Positions 57,501-63,046 of a DNA stretch of 64,000 bases are shown here, in pieces; position 1 is the stretch's first letter; each line of letters begins with the position of its first letter. The position numbers were made by a program, and so were the translations under genes. The notes under the pieces were generated by a model. That model saw only the letters and a list, made by a program, of their open reading frames with translations, searched no databases and was not told where the DNA came from. The stretch is taken from contig NW_020653719.1 in the NCBI RefSeq assembly GCF_003589595.1, positions 1,793,181-1,857,180 of the forward strand. Reading direction: 5' to 3'. This DNA comes from Hyposmocoma kahamanoa. Lineage: Eukaryota; Arthropoda; Insecta; Lepidoptera; Cosmopterigidae.

Positions 57501-59294
57501 ATTTTAAACATGTCGTCTTCCTCTTTAGAAATCCATTTTTTTTTATGGACTAAGTGCGCATTTGACCTCTATCTCACCTAACTAAACTGCATCCGTGGTC
57601 GGACCGGGATAAATATTTGTATGGCCTACATTTAGTTCTCTCGTAAGTTTGGGTGTAATTTGTGGTTGTCTGTGTGTGTACCCGTGGCACCCGCGATACA
57701 GGCTTTCCCTAGTCCGGGGCTATGAGTGAGTACGTTAAAAAAAACCTGATGTAAAGTGATGATGAGGTCGACGATGAGCATGCACACCTAAATAATACCT
57801 ATTCCTCTTGCCATAAATGTGGAAGCGTAACGCTTCGTTCGAATCTTTGAAATATCCACACCATGGGGGGAACCCCAGCTTACGTCTAGTTTCCCGATGA
57901 TGGAAAAGTAAAAGCGGAATTGAATAGTGCAGTTCCATCGCATATCCGTCACCAAACTCTTCAAGTAATATTCAACACCAACATCTCTATCGACTATTGA
58001 AAGAATTAGCAGCGTAGACAGCTCCTTTATAAACGTGTCGTACAGGAATGCTGATAAGCAATAACGTGAAATGAAATTAAATAAAATGAAAACTAGGTGC
58101 TTTCTTTTTGCTTATTTTTTTGTAGATTTTTAATTTGCTCAAACTTTTTTAATTTTATAAACGTGCATTTTCATTTTTAAATAGAATATTTAACTAAATC
58201 TGTTTCATTTCAATGTTGTGTACAATTGTCATCTGCTTCAAGTCATCAAGTCATCTGTCATATTATTTCAATACCATTACTTTCTTGACATGGTAACTCT
58301 AGTTACTAACTGGATAGTAGTTAATCTTAAAGGCTATGTGTTGTGCAGGTGTACCTGAAAAACTTCCCGGACAATCAACCGGGCGAGATTTACGCGGCGT
58401 CTATTAAGCGCGCCGTGCGTCAACAGATCGGCGACGAACCACGCGTTACCTTCGATAAAAACAGCAGGTTAGCATTTTTTATACCAAGTAACAGGACGAA
58501 CAAGTCTACGTGGGGTTAAGCGACACGCCGGTCCATAACAATTGCAGGGCCACTCAGAGTTTTAAATGACATAGATCTGAAGGGCGCTGTCACTGTGCCC
58601 GTCACCCTGAGATATTAGTTGACAAATCTCACGTGCCTGTAATTTCGCCAGCCCCCCTTACTCTTCAAAACCGAAACGCAGTAATAATCATGTTACTGGT
58701 TTGCGGCAAAAATTGGTAAGGTGGCAGTACTTCCCTGGACGAACTCTCTCACAAGGAGCTTCTACTGCTACTAAACTGACTGCTATTAGCTCGAAATTGT
58801 TATTCTGCCTACGAAAAGCTACTAAGTTCTTTAATAGGTATGTATTATAATTTTAAATATTTTGAAATCCGCCCCCTACTATACCGCTTTACTCACATGT
58901 AACAAAATACCAGGCATTAGTACTGATGACAAATATGCATTTTTTAAAAACAAACGTATTAGTGCCAAACTGCCTCTGTGGCCGAACGGTTACCATGCTG
59001 GACTGCCACTGCCTGGGTTCGAAATGTGTGTACGGCCTATTATTTATTTCTCTCGTGAGTTTGGGTGTAATTTATGGTTGTTTATGTGTGTGTCCATGGC
59101 ACTCACGTGTAGCGTTAATTATTTGTTTGCTTTCTGCACAGGAAAGTATATCTGACATTTCAAGTGAATAGCGGGCGAGGCAAACACAACGAGACGCAGA
59201 CGGACCCCACGATCCCTGGACAAGTGGTGCTGCCCGTCTACAAGGCGATTAAGGCGCGACAGTTGAAGATGGACATCCGCATACAGCTGTTGCC
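24335..59294 (+). CDS. spn-E: Spindle-E (TDRD9 orthologue), DEAH-box piRNA-pathway helicase; 15 exons, 3' part beyond window
   Basis: Fifteen exons join without a frame break into about 868 residues. N-terminal GTDY motif at about residue 53. Helicase motif I GPTGCGKTTQ (K157), Ia TQPRRIAA, motif II DEVH (250-253), motif III SAT (283-285), IV VLIFLPG (381-387), V TNIAESS (449-455) and VI QRAGRAGR (496-503). The helicase-associated region and GHDPRNTVYLKNFP follow, matching fly spn-E and vertebrate TDRD9 in order. Family knowledge: a nuage RNA helicase needed for ping-pong piRNA amplification and transposon silencing in germ cells. The Tudor domain and C-terminus (roughly 500-550 residues) are not in the window. 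The gene spans over 40 kb because its introns are filled with transposons in both orientations. The start ATG at 24335 is the only in-frame upstream Met in the first exon. Confidence 0.94.
24690..25010 (-). pseudogene. LINE 3' fragment (family K)
   Basis: Minus strand encodes [20 protein letters not shown] and VRKVLDFFNAIDSGSEL-like sequence, the Cys/His C-terminus of an RNase H-type LINE, with an A/T-rich tail at 24690. spn-E intron 1. Confidence 0.7.
25011..25985. other. spn-E intron 1, nothing recognised
   Basis: AT-rich, without supported ORF or bounded repeat. Confidence 0.45.
25986..26244 (-). pseudogene. LINE C-terminal Cys/His region
   Basis: Minus-strand frames give CRACMEGEETAAHIL-like and LRFLEELGWHE, a familiar end of lepidopteran LINE ORF2. 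Confidence 0.6.
26245..26875 (-). pseudogene. LINE RNase H domain (two frames)
   Basis: VHVFTDGSKTNSRTATGLF (first Asp), then FQAECMGIKLAAEAM (catalytic Glu), then VTLRWNKGHSDSRGNDAADE (final Asp) and LARKGSE. One frameshift near 26620. Confidence 0.85.
27139..28969 (-). pseudogene. LINE reverse transcriptase (frameshifted, LTR-interrupted)
   Basis: From WAVNTLEPYNAPGQDGVFPA through HAYCQGKSTESALHAVVGKI, the IDIEGAFDKTNF motif A at 27830-27886, YADNIAILVTG (motif C, Asp-Asn variant), LVMFTNKR and KYLGVILDNKLNW to the thumb region. The break at 27886-28336 is the inserted LTR-like element. Confidence 0.8.
27886..28336. mobile_element. Solo-LTR-like insertion, 451 bp
   Basis: Starts TGAAAGGGTT and ends CCGTCACA (5'-TG...CA-3'), with a GGTG direct repeat at 27882-27885 and 28337-28340. 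It splits the LINE RT between LGT and FIDIEGAFD. The 4-bp duplication and TG..CA ends fit a Gypsy-type solo LTR. No internal coding sequence. Confidence 0.7.
29225..30003 (-). pseudogene. LINE AP-like endonuclease (two frames)
   Basis: VIQCNLHHSQTATVQV (start of the endonuclease fold), VELAAVYMAEI, HIVVATDSNSTIRCGAW (DSNS catalytic Asp) and SDHRWIRFNLE (SDH box). Frameshift near 29530. Confidence 0.8.
30430..30624 (+). CDS. spn-E: spn-E exon 2
   Basis: Residues 72-136: NEAEKDKWESISGGLESMEQ to IEEYKQE. Acceptor TTTTTTACAG, donor GTAATG, 65 codons. Leads straight into ILDGIGGFSVVIIEG. Confidence 0.88.
30625..31731. other. spn-E intron 2, proximal part, nothing recognised
   Basis: AT-rich; open frames here are low-complexity. 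Confidence 0.45.
31905..32508 (+). pseudogene. Mariner transposase, N-terminal part (broken)
   Basis: Paired helix-turn-helix region (CKTTIYSWFAEFKR, LSDEFSDGRR), an in-frame TGA at 32112-32114, then TYPEIRASLGIGMSQIQSIL, a frameshift near 32340, and VTGDETWIYSYDPKTKQQS carrying the first catalytic Asp. Ends in the MVAFF motif at the poly(T) junction. Confidence 0.85.
32521..33695 (+). mobile_element. 1175-bp non-autonomous TIR transposon, copy A
   Basis: Terminal repeats CAGGCTGTATATTTGAAAGT on both ends, flanked by TA. The interior keeps a DUF4817-like start (MDIYSNVELNDVRLCAISGD, EMFPNW) fused in one frame to a transposase-like C-terminus (ARLCIVKNGGHFEHLL). That looks like an internal deletion of a Tc1/mariner-group element. 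A PLE terminal fragment lies at 32608-32700 inside it. Confidence 0.75.
33700..34370 (-). pseudogene. Jockey-like LINE 3' fragment (family J) inside the mariner
   Basis: Minus strand: LFTSKRSPLYLTPTFRDVSV, then LVESKLQNLDHCRKVACLSV-like, FGECAKELFNLVPPSPFLLR and DIPPIRTKRFASSF. The poly(T) at 32504-32515 is probably its poly(A) tail, now separated by copy A. Confidence 0.75.
34374..34831 (+). pseudogene. Mariner transposase, C-terminal part (broken)
   Basis: VALENRTVNSDWYTTICH, HRIILHHDNASSHTARQT (second Asp), an in-frame TAG at 34566-34568, then HSAYSPDLVLCDFYLFPKIT (third Asp) and GEYFEKQ. One stop and several substitutions. Confidence 0.85.
34885..35354. other. spn-E intron 2, distal part
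   Basis: Contains a 10-bp palindrome at 35181-35204 (TTCCTGATAC and its complement). No gene or element border seen. Confidence 0.5.
35355..35576 (+). CDS. spn-E: spn-E exon 3 (Walker A)
   Basis: Residues 137-210: FSVVIIEGPTGCGKTTQVPQ, then VTQPRRIAAISIAKRVAQER to GYQ. Acceptor TTTTTACAG, donor GTACAT. Confidence 0.95.
35870..36013 (-). repeat. LINE family K, 3' UTR fragment
   Basis: Reverse complement reads CCAGAGGACACAAAAACTGT, AGTTCTTTAATACTGTTAGT and ATCCGCCCTAATAAAA, as at 7518-7604 plus 7964-8042. Confidence 0.65.
36018..36592 (-). pseudogene. LINE 3' end directly upstream of spn-E exon 4
   Basis: Minus strand: TQIHKTLRFFRMYEDLPRME, LRAKSKLMVPRFRLTKVNNF and FYNKIPDHI, a usual lepidopteran LINE C-terminus, ending in a (TTTGAC)n tail at 36018-36036. 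The LINE sequence stops a few bases from the exon 4 acceptor. Confidence 0.7.
36596..36671 (+). CDS. spn-E: spn-E exon 4
   Basis: VGLENRTTTDTRIHYVTTGL then LLQKL plus one base, equivalent to the VGLE..TR..Y.TTG.LLQ stretch of TDRD9. Acceptor CTGTGTACAG sits a few bases from the end of an antisense LINE. Donor GTGAGT. Confidence 0.92.
37012..37201 (-). mobile_element. 190-bp poly(A) retro-insertion with 14-bp TSD
   Basis: An exact ACCAGTTAGATGCC duplication lies at 36998-37011 and 37202-37215. On the minus strand it starts GCCGGGCGGCGTCGTGG and ends in CCCGTC and about 18 A residues. SINE-like; no tRNA boxes seen. Confidence 0.85.
37307..38311 (-). mobile_element. 1005-bp non-autonomous TIR transposon, copy B
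   Basis: Same ends as copy A, flanked by TA, in opposite orientation. Minus strand encodes MDIYSNVELTEMVRLYAISG and IEIFPNRSLRGGG. Shorter than copy A because the PLE fragment is absent. Confidence 0.75.
39042..39331 (+). CDS. spn-E: spn-E exon 5 (DEVH, SAT)
   Basis: THVILDEVHERGQEMDFLLL, KVKVILMSATFKWRTFADYF and FYLNNLTKFGS. Acceptor TCTCTTAG, donor GTAAGT, ends in phase 0. Confidence 0.95.
39459..39722 (-). repeat. SINE-like family C, copy 3
   Basis: Shares GTGCGCCTGGTGGTAAG, CATAAGTTGACAAGTCCCAT and TTTCACAAGGAGCTCT, with the T-run (A-tail on the minus strand) at 39450. Confidence 0.7.
39724..39918 (-). repeat. tRNA-derived SINE (family B), copy 3
   Basis: Minus strand begins GCCTCTGTGGCTGAACGGTT, then CATGCTGGACTGCCATTCAG and GGGAGAAATATGTGTATCGC. 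Immediately abuts the family C repeat. Confidence 0.8.
40156..40322. repeat. GC-rich TIR MITE
   Basis: Arms AGAGAGCAGGTGCGGGTCTG and, reverse-complemented, AGAGAGTGGGTGCGAGTCGG. They continue through CGCGC and a shared TAATTCCG. Flanking sequence (40025-40130 against 40610-40700) is also weakly inverted, so it may be nested in a larger foldback. Confidence 0.6.
40710..41271. other. spn-E intron 5, distal part
   Basis: AT-rich, no element border recognised. Confidence 0.45.
41272..41486 (+). CDS. spn-E: spn-E exon 6
   Basis: ILLQSTPKGDPTIAPEMFHL and LPSVLIFLPGINEIEDLFLC. Acceptor CTTTTTCCAG, donor GTAAGT, phase 2. Confidence 0.93.
42290..43110 (+). pseudogene. Jockey-like LINE 3' fragment (family J)
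   Basis: CTSKRSPLHLTPAFRDVSVP, LGLDLSSNLNFGRYIECLAK, RYFTPEQLLNLYKAHF, a frame change near 42650, then NLVPPSPFLLRSTRRSGALH, DIPPIRIKRFASSLLMRTAK and a poly(A) at 43105. Near-intact sequence suggests a relatively recent insertion. Confidence 0.8.
43139..43590 (+). repeat. tRNA-derived SINE (family B), copy 4, with nested MITE
   Basis: Full-length: CTCCGTGGCCGAACGGTTAC (A-box region), GGTTCGATTCC (B-box), GGGAGAAATATTTGTATGGG, CTCTCGTGAGTTTGGGTGTA, CACCCGCGACACAGGGTTTC and a (TTA)n tail. Interrupted at 43277-43488. Confidence 0.85.
43277..43488. mobile_element. 212-bp MITE inside a SINE
   Basis: 9-bp perfect ends TGTACGGTG...CACCGTACA, with ATGTA duplicated on both sides. Removing it restores the SINE consensus. 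Confidence 0.75.
43806..44640 (-). pseudogene. Jockey-like LINE 3' fragment (family J)
   Basis: Minus strand: ELVEAKLQSLEHHHRVASLS, RIYHGECAIELHNLILPSPF, and 3' UTR TCAGGTGAGATGGAGGTCAA with an A-tail at 43809-43819. Confidence 0.75.
44648..44946 (-). repeat. SINE-like family C, copy 4
   Basis: Best-preserved copy: AAGTGACGGGACGAACAAAT, GTCATAAGTTGACAAGTCTC, TAATGCTAACATTACCGCTT and AACTCTTTCACAAGGAGCTC. Confidence 0.7.
45240..45420 (-). repeat. tRNA-like element (family A), copy 3
   Basis: Minus strand: TAGCTCTGTAGGGAGAGC (D-arm pairs GCTC/GAGC) and CTGGTTCGAACCCAG (perfect T-arm). The left end keeps CACTAGTTTGTTATAATTAT. Confidence 0.65.
45430..46344. other. spn-E intron 6, nothing recognised
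   Basis: Very AT-rich, no ORF or element border. Confidence 0.45.
46345..46515. repeat. Interspersed repeat, copy in spn-E intron 6
   Basis: Relative of the copies at 866-1020 and 1-50. No coding sequence. Confidence 0.6.
46693..46871 (+). CDS. spn-E: spn-E exon 7 (motif V)
   Basis: QKVADAECATYKWWVLPLHS, then RKIILATNIAESSITVPDIK. Acceptor TGTTTTAG, donor GTGAGT, phase 1. Confidence 0.95.
46966..48567. repeat. Long inverted repeat, ~145-bp arms
   Basis: Arms 46966-47107 and 48421-48567 are inverted copies (left ACCGACAAATCCGAAAA, GAGTTATTCAATGATAAAGA and GTTGTCAACCCTACACACAG). Either a 1.6-kb TIR element filling spn-E intron 7 or two opposed copies of a short repeat. No transposase frame is visible between the arms. 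Confidence 0.65.
48697..48860 (+). CDS. spn-E: spn-E exon 8 (motif VI)
   Basis: VIDFCLIKILVADEHTNFTS, MCWASKTNCEQRAGRAGRVR and VYRLVTDKFY. Acceptor CTATCCAG, donor GTGAGG, phase 0. Confidence 0.95.
49034..49067 (+). ncRNA. Hammerhead-ribozyme-like motif, degenerate
   Basis: CTAAGAA, then TGC..GC around GTCGTAGAA, GAAAC and ACGTGTC. Box order and GAAA..GTC spacing fit a minimal-stem-III hammerhead of Penelope type, but the CUGAUGA box has two core changes. spn-E intron 8. Confidence 0.3.
49562..49729 (+). CDS. spn-E: spn-E exon 9
   Basis: EGLSQEGRPEILRCPLERLV, LLAKMLDMGQPSDVLALAMD and PPDMSNIHRTILVLKE. Acceptor ATTTGTAG, donor GTAAAC. Confidence 0.94.
50060..50220. repeat. 20-bp GC-rich minisatellite, 8 units
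   Basis: Unit about GACGCCCGAACGTCCGCGTC repeated in strict 20-bp register, with point changes. It lies in spn-E intron 9. The period is not a multiple of three, so apparent Arg-rich frames are artefacts. Confidence 0.9.
50466..50628 (+). CDS. spn-E: spn-E exon 10
   Basis: IGALRKTLAGEWSQSDGDIT, YLGRIMAKLPLDVRASKLIV and LGYIFGCLDEALVM. Acceptor TCTTTAAG, donor GTAAGA, phase 1. Confidence 0.94.
51072..51990. repeat. ~920-bp element with stem-loop ends
   Basis: Left end CTGTCGCGCGCGGTCACAGA and, reverse-complemented, right end CAGTCGCGTGCGGTCTGTGA. Each contains its own GCGGTC..GACCGC hairpin, and a third hairpin lies near 51246-51275. An internal QRKRTEDEDFDD-like frame recalls an acidic piggyBac N-terminus but is too short to claim. 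Confidence 0.5.
52020..52200 (+). repeat. Penelope terminal-repeat fragment
   Basis: Matches the right arm at 18820-19005 (GGGTGGTTTGCAT, CAGTCAACCGTGACCATGGG, TTGTTTGAAAAAACAAATAT). It ends 66 bp before spn-E exon 11. Confidence 0.85.
52129..52149 (+). ncRNA. Hammerhead-like core, mutated
   Basis: Same as 18932-18952 but with GAAACATC in place of GAAACGTC. Confidence 0.3.
52266..52393 (+). CDS. spn-E: spn-E exon 11
   Basis: AASISVKNLFSNPFRERLNA and DGSTSDCIAFLNVYK. Acceptor TGTTGCAG, weak donor GTTTGT. Confidence 0.93.
53051..53260 (+). CDS. spn-E: spn-E exon 12
   Basis: VWTHLRQQQYFRQQHGNEVQ, WARRFYVQIRSLKELDDLVR and WDKNELALVLK. Acceptor TCTTTAAAG, donor GTAAAT, 70 codons. Confidence 0.93.
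53337..53637 (-). repeat. SINE-like family C, copy 5
   Basis: AAGTGACGGGCTCAACAAGT, ACATAAGTTGACAAATCCCA, CACAAGAAGCTCTACTGC. spn-E intron 12. Confidence 0.65.
53676..54045 (-). repeat. Penelope 3' fragment split by a MITE
   Basis: TTTTCGCCATTGTTACACAT, GGAAATGAAACTATTTT, then after the MITE TTTTTTCGGATCTAAAT and CTTTTTACAGG. Confidence 0.7.
53718..53976. mobile_element. 259-bp MITE in a Penelope fragment
   Basis: Ends TGTAGTATAGAAAGACTATA and, reverse-complemented, TGTAGAATACATAGACTATA. They share TATAGTCTAACTGCAAC further in. ATTT is duplicated at 53714-53717 and 53977-53980. Confidence 0.75.
54245..55845 (-). mobile_element. 5'-truncated CR1/Jockey-like LINE
   Basis: Minus strand carries most of an RT and its thumb, ending in an ATGATTATGATTAT-type 3' tail at 54232-54255. 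spn-E intron 12, antisense. Confidence 0.8.
54894..55610 (-). pseudogene. LINE reverse transcriptase, partial open frame
   Basis: 238 codons: HAYSSEHSTTLLTRKIIQAF, VAVIFCDLSKAFDVADHSVL (motif A), AIGVPQGSSLSNLAFSILLN (motif B), IYMYADDVAEVITGP (motif C) and LILNLTKTQFISF. Upstream minus-strand sequence to 55845 continues the fingers in other frames. Confidence 0.85.
55846..57376. other. spn-E intron 12, distal part, nothing recognised
   Basis: AT-rich, no ORF or bounded element. Confidence 0.45.
57377..57487 (+). CDS. spn-E: spn-E exon 13
   Basis: IIMAGAVYPQYFVQVSQDES and DAVRILGGHDPRNT. Matches AGAFYPNYF..GHDP.RTV of the fly protein. Donor GTACAT. Confidence 0.93.
57527..57960 (-). pseudogene. 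Jockey-like LINE 3' fragment (family J) split by a SINE
   Basis: Minus strand: PLLLFHHRETRRKLGFPPW, EALRFHIYGK. The 3' UTR is interrupted at 57586-57745 and resumes with AGGTGAGATAGAGGTCAAAT and a poly(A). Confidence 0.7.
57586..57745 (+). repeat. tRNA-derived SINE (family B), copy 5, internally deleted
   Basis: CTGCATCCGTGGTCGG, AATATTTGTATGGCCTACAT, CTCTCGTAAGTTTGGGTGTA, CACCCGCGATACAGGCTTTC and an A-run. Most of the tRNA head is missing. Confidence 0.75.
58349..58467 (+). CDS. spn-E: spn-E exon 14
   Basis: VYLKNFPDNQPGEIYAASIK and RVTFDKNS. Acceptor TTGTGCAG, donor GTTAGC, phase 2. A SINE-like repeat begins about 10 bp past the donor. Confidence 0.92.
58476..58772 (-). repeat. SINE-like family C, copy 6
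   Basis: AAGTAACAGGACGAACAAGT, TTGACAAATCTCACGTGCCT, ACTTCCCTGGACGAACTCTC. Begins about 10 bp past the spn-E exon 14 donor. Confidence 0.7.
58968..59107 (+). repeat. tRNA-derived SINE (family B), copy 6
   Basis: CTGCCTCTGTGGCCGAACGG, TACCATGCTGGACTGCCACT, CTCTCGTGAGTTTGGGTGTA. It ends 35 bp before exon 15. Confidence 0.8.
59142..59294 (+). CDS. spn-E: spn-E exon 15 (last in window)
   Basis: RKVYLTFQVNSGRGKHNETQ, VVLPVYKAIKARQLKMDIRI and QLLP. Acceptor TTTCTGCACAG, donor GTGAGT, phase 2, so at least one more exon follows beyond 64000. Confidence 0.92.
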
Positions 59295-61814
59295 GTGAGT
59301 ACAGTTACACGAATTTTGTTTTCGTTTTTCATACACGCACTACATTAGGCGCGATCAAATTACACGCTTCTAGCGTTGCAATGGTAATGCAACAAATATC
59401 AAATTTTCATACATTTTTTAAAAGCGCAGTCGCGGCTCAAGGTATAAAGTATAAGGTAGGACCTTGTATATTCATATTGTTTTTAATTTCTTCTTCCGTT
59501 ACAACAAAATAAATAAAAGTAATGGTTTTTTGTCGGTATCCATAGCGCAACTGAGTTGAAAGATTTCACGTCACTAAAAATTTTGTCGGGCTTCAGAGGC
59601 ACGCGAGACGCGTCAAAACGGTGCAATTGTGACACGATGGCTTTCTCGAGCGTCTAATTTGAAGAAACCCTACCTTACCTCATACTGGCTGCACTATGGT
59701 GCCAGTTCGCATACGCTAAAAAGAGGTACTTAGAACTCTGCGGAATCTAGACATGAATAAAGCTAGCGGGTCAGATGAAATTCCAGCAATAGTTCTACGG
59801 AACTGTGCGCCTGAGTGGTCTCCTATTCTCACACGCCTATACCGCCTTTCACTTGAGACTGGTGTAGTTCACAGGCCGTGGAAGCTTGCAAATGTGCAAC
59901 CTATGCCAAAAAAAGGAAGCAGAGCTGACCCTGTCAACTAGACCTAGACCTAGAACTGAGACCTATCTCAGGCACTTCCATACTTTGCAAGACTATGGAA
60001 CGTGTGCACAACAACCGTCTCTTGTCGTACCTTGAAGACAACGAACTCCTCAGTGATCGCCAGTAGGATTCCGACGAGGGCGATCTACTGGGGATCTTCT
60101 TGTGTATGCCTGTCACATATGGAGCGAGGCTATAGAAAAGCGAGGCGAAGCACTTGCAGAGTCTTTAGACATTTCTAATAAAGCCTTTGACAGGGTCTGG
60201 CACGCAAGCCTTTTAAGTAAGCTTCCTTCTTATGCGCTCTCCGCTGACCTTTGTAATTGGGTCTCGGATTTCTTGAGCGAACGTTCGATTCGAGTAGTCT
60301 TAGAAGGCTACTCTTCCGAACATATAGCGATAGATGCCGAGAGTTCCTCAGGTTTTCGTACTCTCTGCAACTCTCTTTCTGCTGCATAGCAATGATATGT
60401 TAATTCCAGGTACTTTTGCGTATTCTGATGACAGCACAGTTGTAGATAGGTACTTCACCAATGCAAGGGTCAGTGGAGAGGAAATCCAGTCTTGTCGGGA
60501 GTGTATGGTTAGCAGTTTGGATTTGACACTCAAGGCAGTCTCCGATTGAGGCGATGCCAATCTTGTCAAATTTAACGCTACCAAAATTCAGGCGTATCTA
60601 TTCTTCACAAAACGGAGTCTCTCTGAGCTGACTCCGACTTTTCGTGATGTGTTCATACCGATAGCCGATTGTCTCCAGCTACTCGGAATGGACCTGTTGT
60701 CCAATTTGAACGTCGGCAGATACATTGAATCTATGGCCAAAAATGCAGCAAGGAAGCTTGGCATCCTTTCCAGGGTGAGGCGTTACTTTACACCGGGACA
60801 GTTGCTCCAGCTGTACCAAGCATAAGTCCGGACGTGCATGGAGTGCTGCTGCCACCTTTGGGATGGCTTTGCTACACACCAACTGGCCACCTTGGATTCA
60901 ATCAACAACCCTGCCAAGAGGCTTGTAGGTGACTCAGAATTGGTGAAGGCGAAGCTGCAGAGCCGTGAACACCGCCTTAAAGTTGGCTGCTTATGGGTAT
61001 TTTACAGGATATATCACGAAGAGCGTGCGATGGAATTACTCGATTTAATTCCGCCTTCCCCTTTTCATCATCGGGGGACCAGACGTAGGCTTGGTACCAC
61101 CCCTATGTTGTGGATGTTCCAAAGATTCTCACGAAGCGTTACGCTTCCACATTTATACGGCGAACGGCTACGGAGTGGAATTACCTGCCTGCAGACTTGT
61201 ATCCTGAACGTTACAACTTGGACATTTTCAAGGCGAGAGTGAATAGGCATTATTTAGGTGTGCATGCTCCACCGTCGACCGGGTTGTTCTTCGAAATAAA
61301 TTATTTTTGTTAAGTTTTCATATATTTTTTAGAACCTTTATGTAAGCTATTTTTATCAAGCTAAATGCAATGTAAGCATACTCTAAAAGATTATTTTATG
61401 AAAGGCACGTATTAATTTTCATTATTCTTCGTAATATTTGTAAATTTCTAATTATTCACGTTGATACTAATGACACCACGCACTGAGAATGACTTTAGCT
61501 TGTATAATAATGACGCCGTGTTGCAGACAATGATCTAAAATCTTTCATTTTTGGGTATTTAACAATAAAAAAAACATTTAAGTAATCAAAATATTTATTA
61601 AGTATATTATATAATATTTATTTATTAAACAAAGGATTCAAAGTAAATGACAATCTTAAATTATTAGCGTGAGGCGATAACGTAACTGTGAAGCTAAGTA
61701 GGTACTTAGATATTTCTTAAAAACAAACTGTCACACTCAAATAACTTAATCATCTAGCTAATAAAGGACTCAGTCTCGTATGATAGAACGTCTACCAAGA
61801 CTCAAGCGTTACTT

Positions 61815-62020
61815 AAAAATAGTTTCAACCAATCAACTGGTTTGAATCTAATTTTAAGTAATGCTTGAGTATTAATCAAATAAAAAAAAAATAGTTTCAA
61901 GAAATCAACTGGCTTGGATCTACTTTTAAGTAATTCTTGAGTACTGATGAAATAAAAAAAATAGTTTCAACCAATCAACTGGCTTGAATCTAGTTTTAAG
62001 TAATGCTTTAGTATTGAGCT
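61815..62020. repeat. ~71-bp tandem repeat, 3 units
   Basis: Unit: ATAGTTTCAACCAATCAACT, GG.TTGAATCTA, TTTTAAGTAATGCTTGAGTA, T.AT.AAATAAAAA. Starts at 61821, 61893 and 61963 by the AGTTTCAA landmark. Upstream ACTCAAGCGTTACTTAAAA (61800-61818) pairs with the unit end as a hairpin. Confidence 0.85.
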
Positions 62021-62377
62021 ATGTTCTGTAATACGGGATTTAGTTTTTCTTTGGTAATAGTAATTTGGTAATTATTTTAAAAAATCACAGATTAACTTCT
62101 TCAATTAAGGACATAATTATTAAGAGAGTTCCACATATTTTAGCTACGTGATGTATATCTCTTAAAAATATTCATATCTGCATCCGCATTGCGTCCTCAT
62201 CCCCGTAATATCCTTGATCTACACACAGGATAGACAAATATTAAGTTTCAAATAGTATACTTTTACTTACAATTTTAGGATTCAAAAGATTTCACGCAAA
62301 AAATATCACGTATTATCATCTTAATTCCAATCGCAATTATTATCAACTAAATTGGAATAATCAAAATGGGTCAATTT

Positions 62378-63046
62378 TCACTGAAGCTGAGTCTTATTAG
62401 TGACATCAATAAGAACATTAGAAATAATCTGAATTTTGTTTTGATTTTGAGATTTACGCTTAGTGTTTGCCAGGGGAGTTACACAAGAATCAAGATCGTC
62501 GTTCTGATTTCTAAAGGACTTATTATTGATATAACCCAGATGCTTACCATGGGAGCAAATTTCACCAGCATCACATAGGAAGCAACTCATATTTCTCATA
62601 GTGATTTTAGGTCTGAACGCGTCCCAAAGAACCTGATGTACAGAAAGGGTGCCCCTGAATGGTTTCAACTGCTCAGGAATCAATCTCTCCCTCTGAATTA
62701 TGTCTTGCTCTGAAACTCTTTGAATTATAATATTTTCTAATCTTGATTCCATGATTTTGTAAAACTCATCAAAATTTCCAACATCTGAACAATAATGCAC
62801 CATTTGATCTGCTACTCTTTTTATTGTACCACCAACGCCATCAGGAGCACCCTTTCCGTGCCCAGCTTCAGAATAATTCCTGGTTATTCTAGTTATATTA
62901 CTGTGTTGGGACGACAATTGACTGATAATATAAAACATATATTTATTCCGGTATTGCGATGACGGCGAATCGGATAAGTGCCGACAATGATGTAGCATAG
63001 AATGACGAGTTGAGGAAAAAACCTGTATGGACTTGTCTGTGAGCAT
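62378..63046 (-). CDS. DDE-type transposase-like protein, C-terminal half
   Basis: 222 codons without a stop. Residues 25-39 are SDSPSSQYRNKYMFY and residues 57-77 contain NYSEAGHGKGAPDGVGG then TIKR, a pair of motifs I recall from uncharacterised transposon-linked proteins of insects and cnidarians. D26 and E60 are candidate catalytic acids (inference). A Cys/His cluster CFLCDAGEICSHGKH lies near residues 155-170. The N-terminal half is not found upstream (63047-63712 is non-coding), and the first 15-20 residues may not be native. Other possibility: a domesticated gene exon, less likely given the flanking inverted repeats. Confidence 0.65.
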   Translation of the reverse strand: MLTDKSIQVFSSTRHSMLHHCRHLSDSPSSQYRNKYMFYIISQLSSQHSNITRITRNYSEAGHGKGAPDGVGGTIKRVADQMVHYCSDVGNFDEFYKIMESRLENIIIQRVSEQDIIQRERLIPEQLKPFRGTLSVHQVLWDAFRPKITMRNMSCFLCDAGEICSHGKHLGYINNKSFRNQNDDLDSCVTPLANTKRKSQNQNKIQIISNVLIDVTNKTQLQ

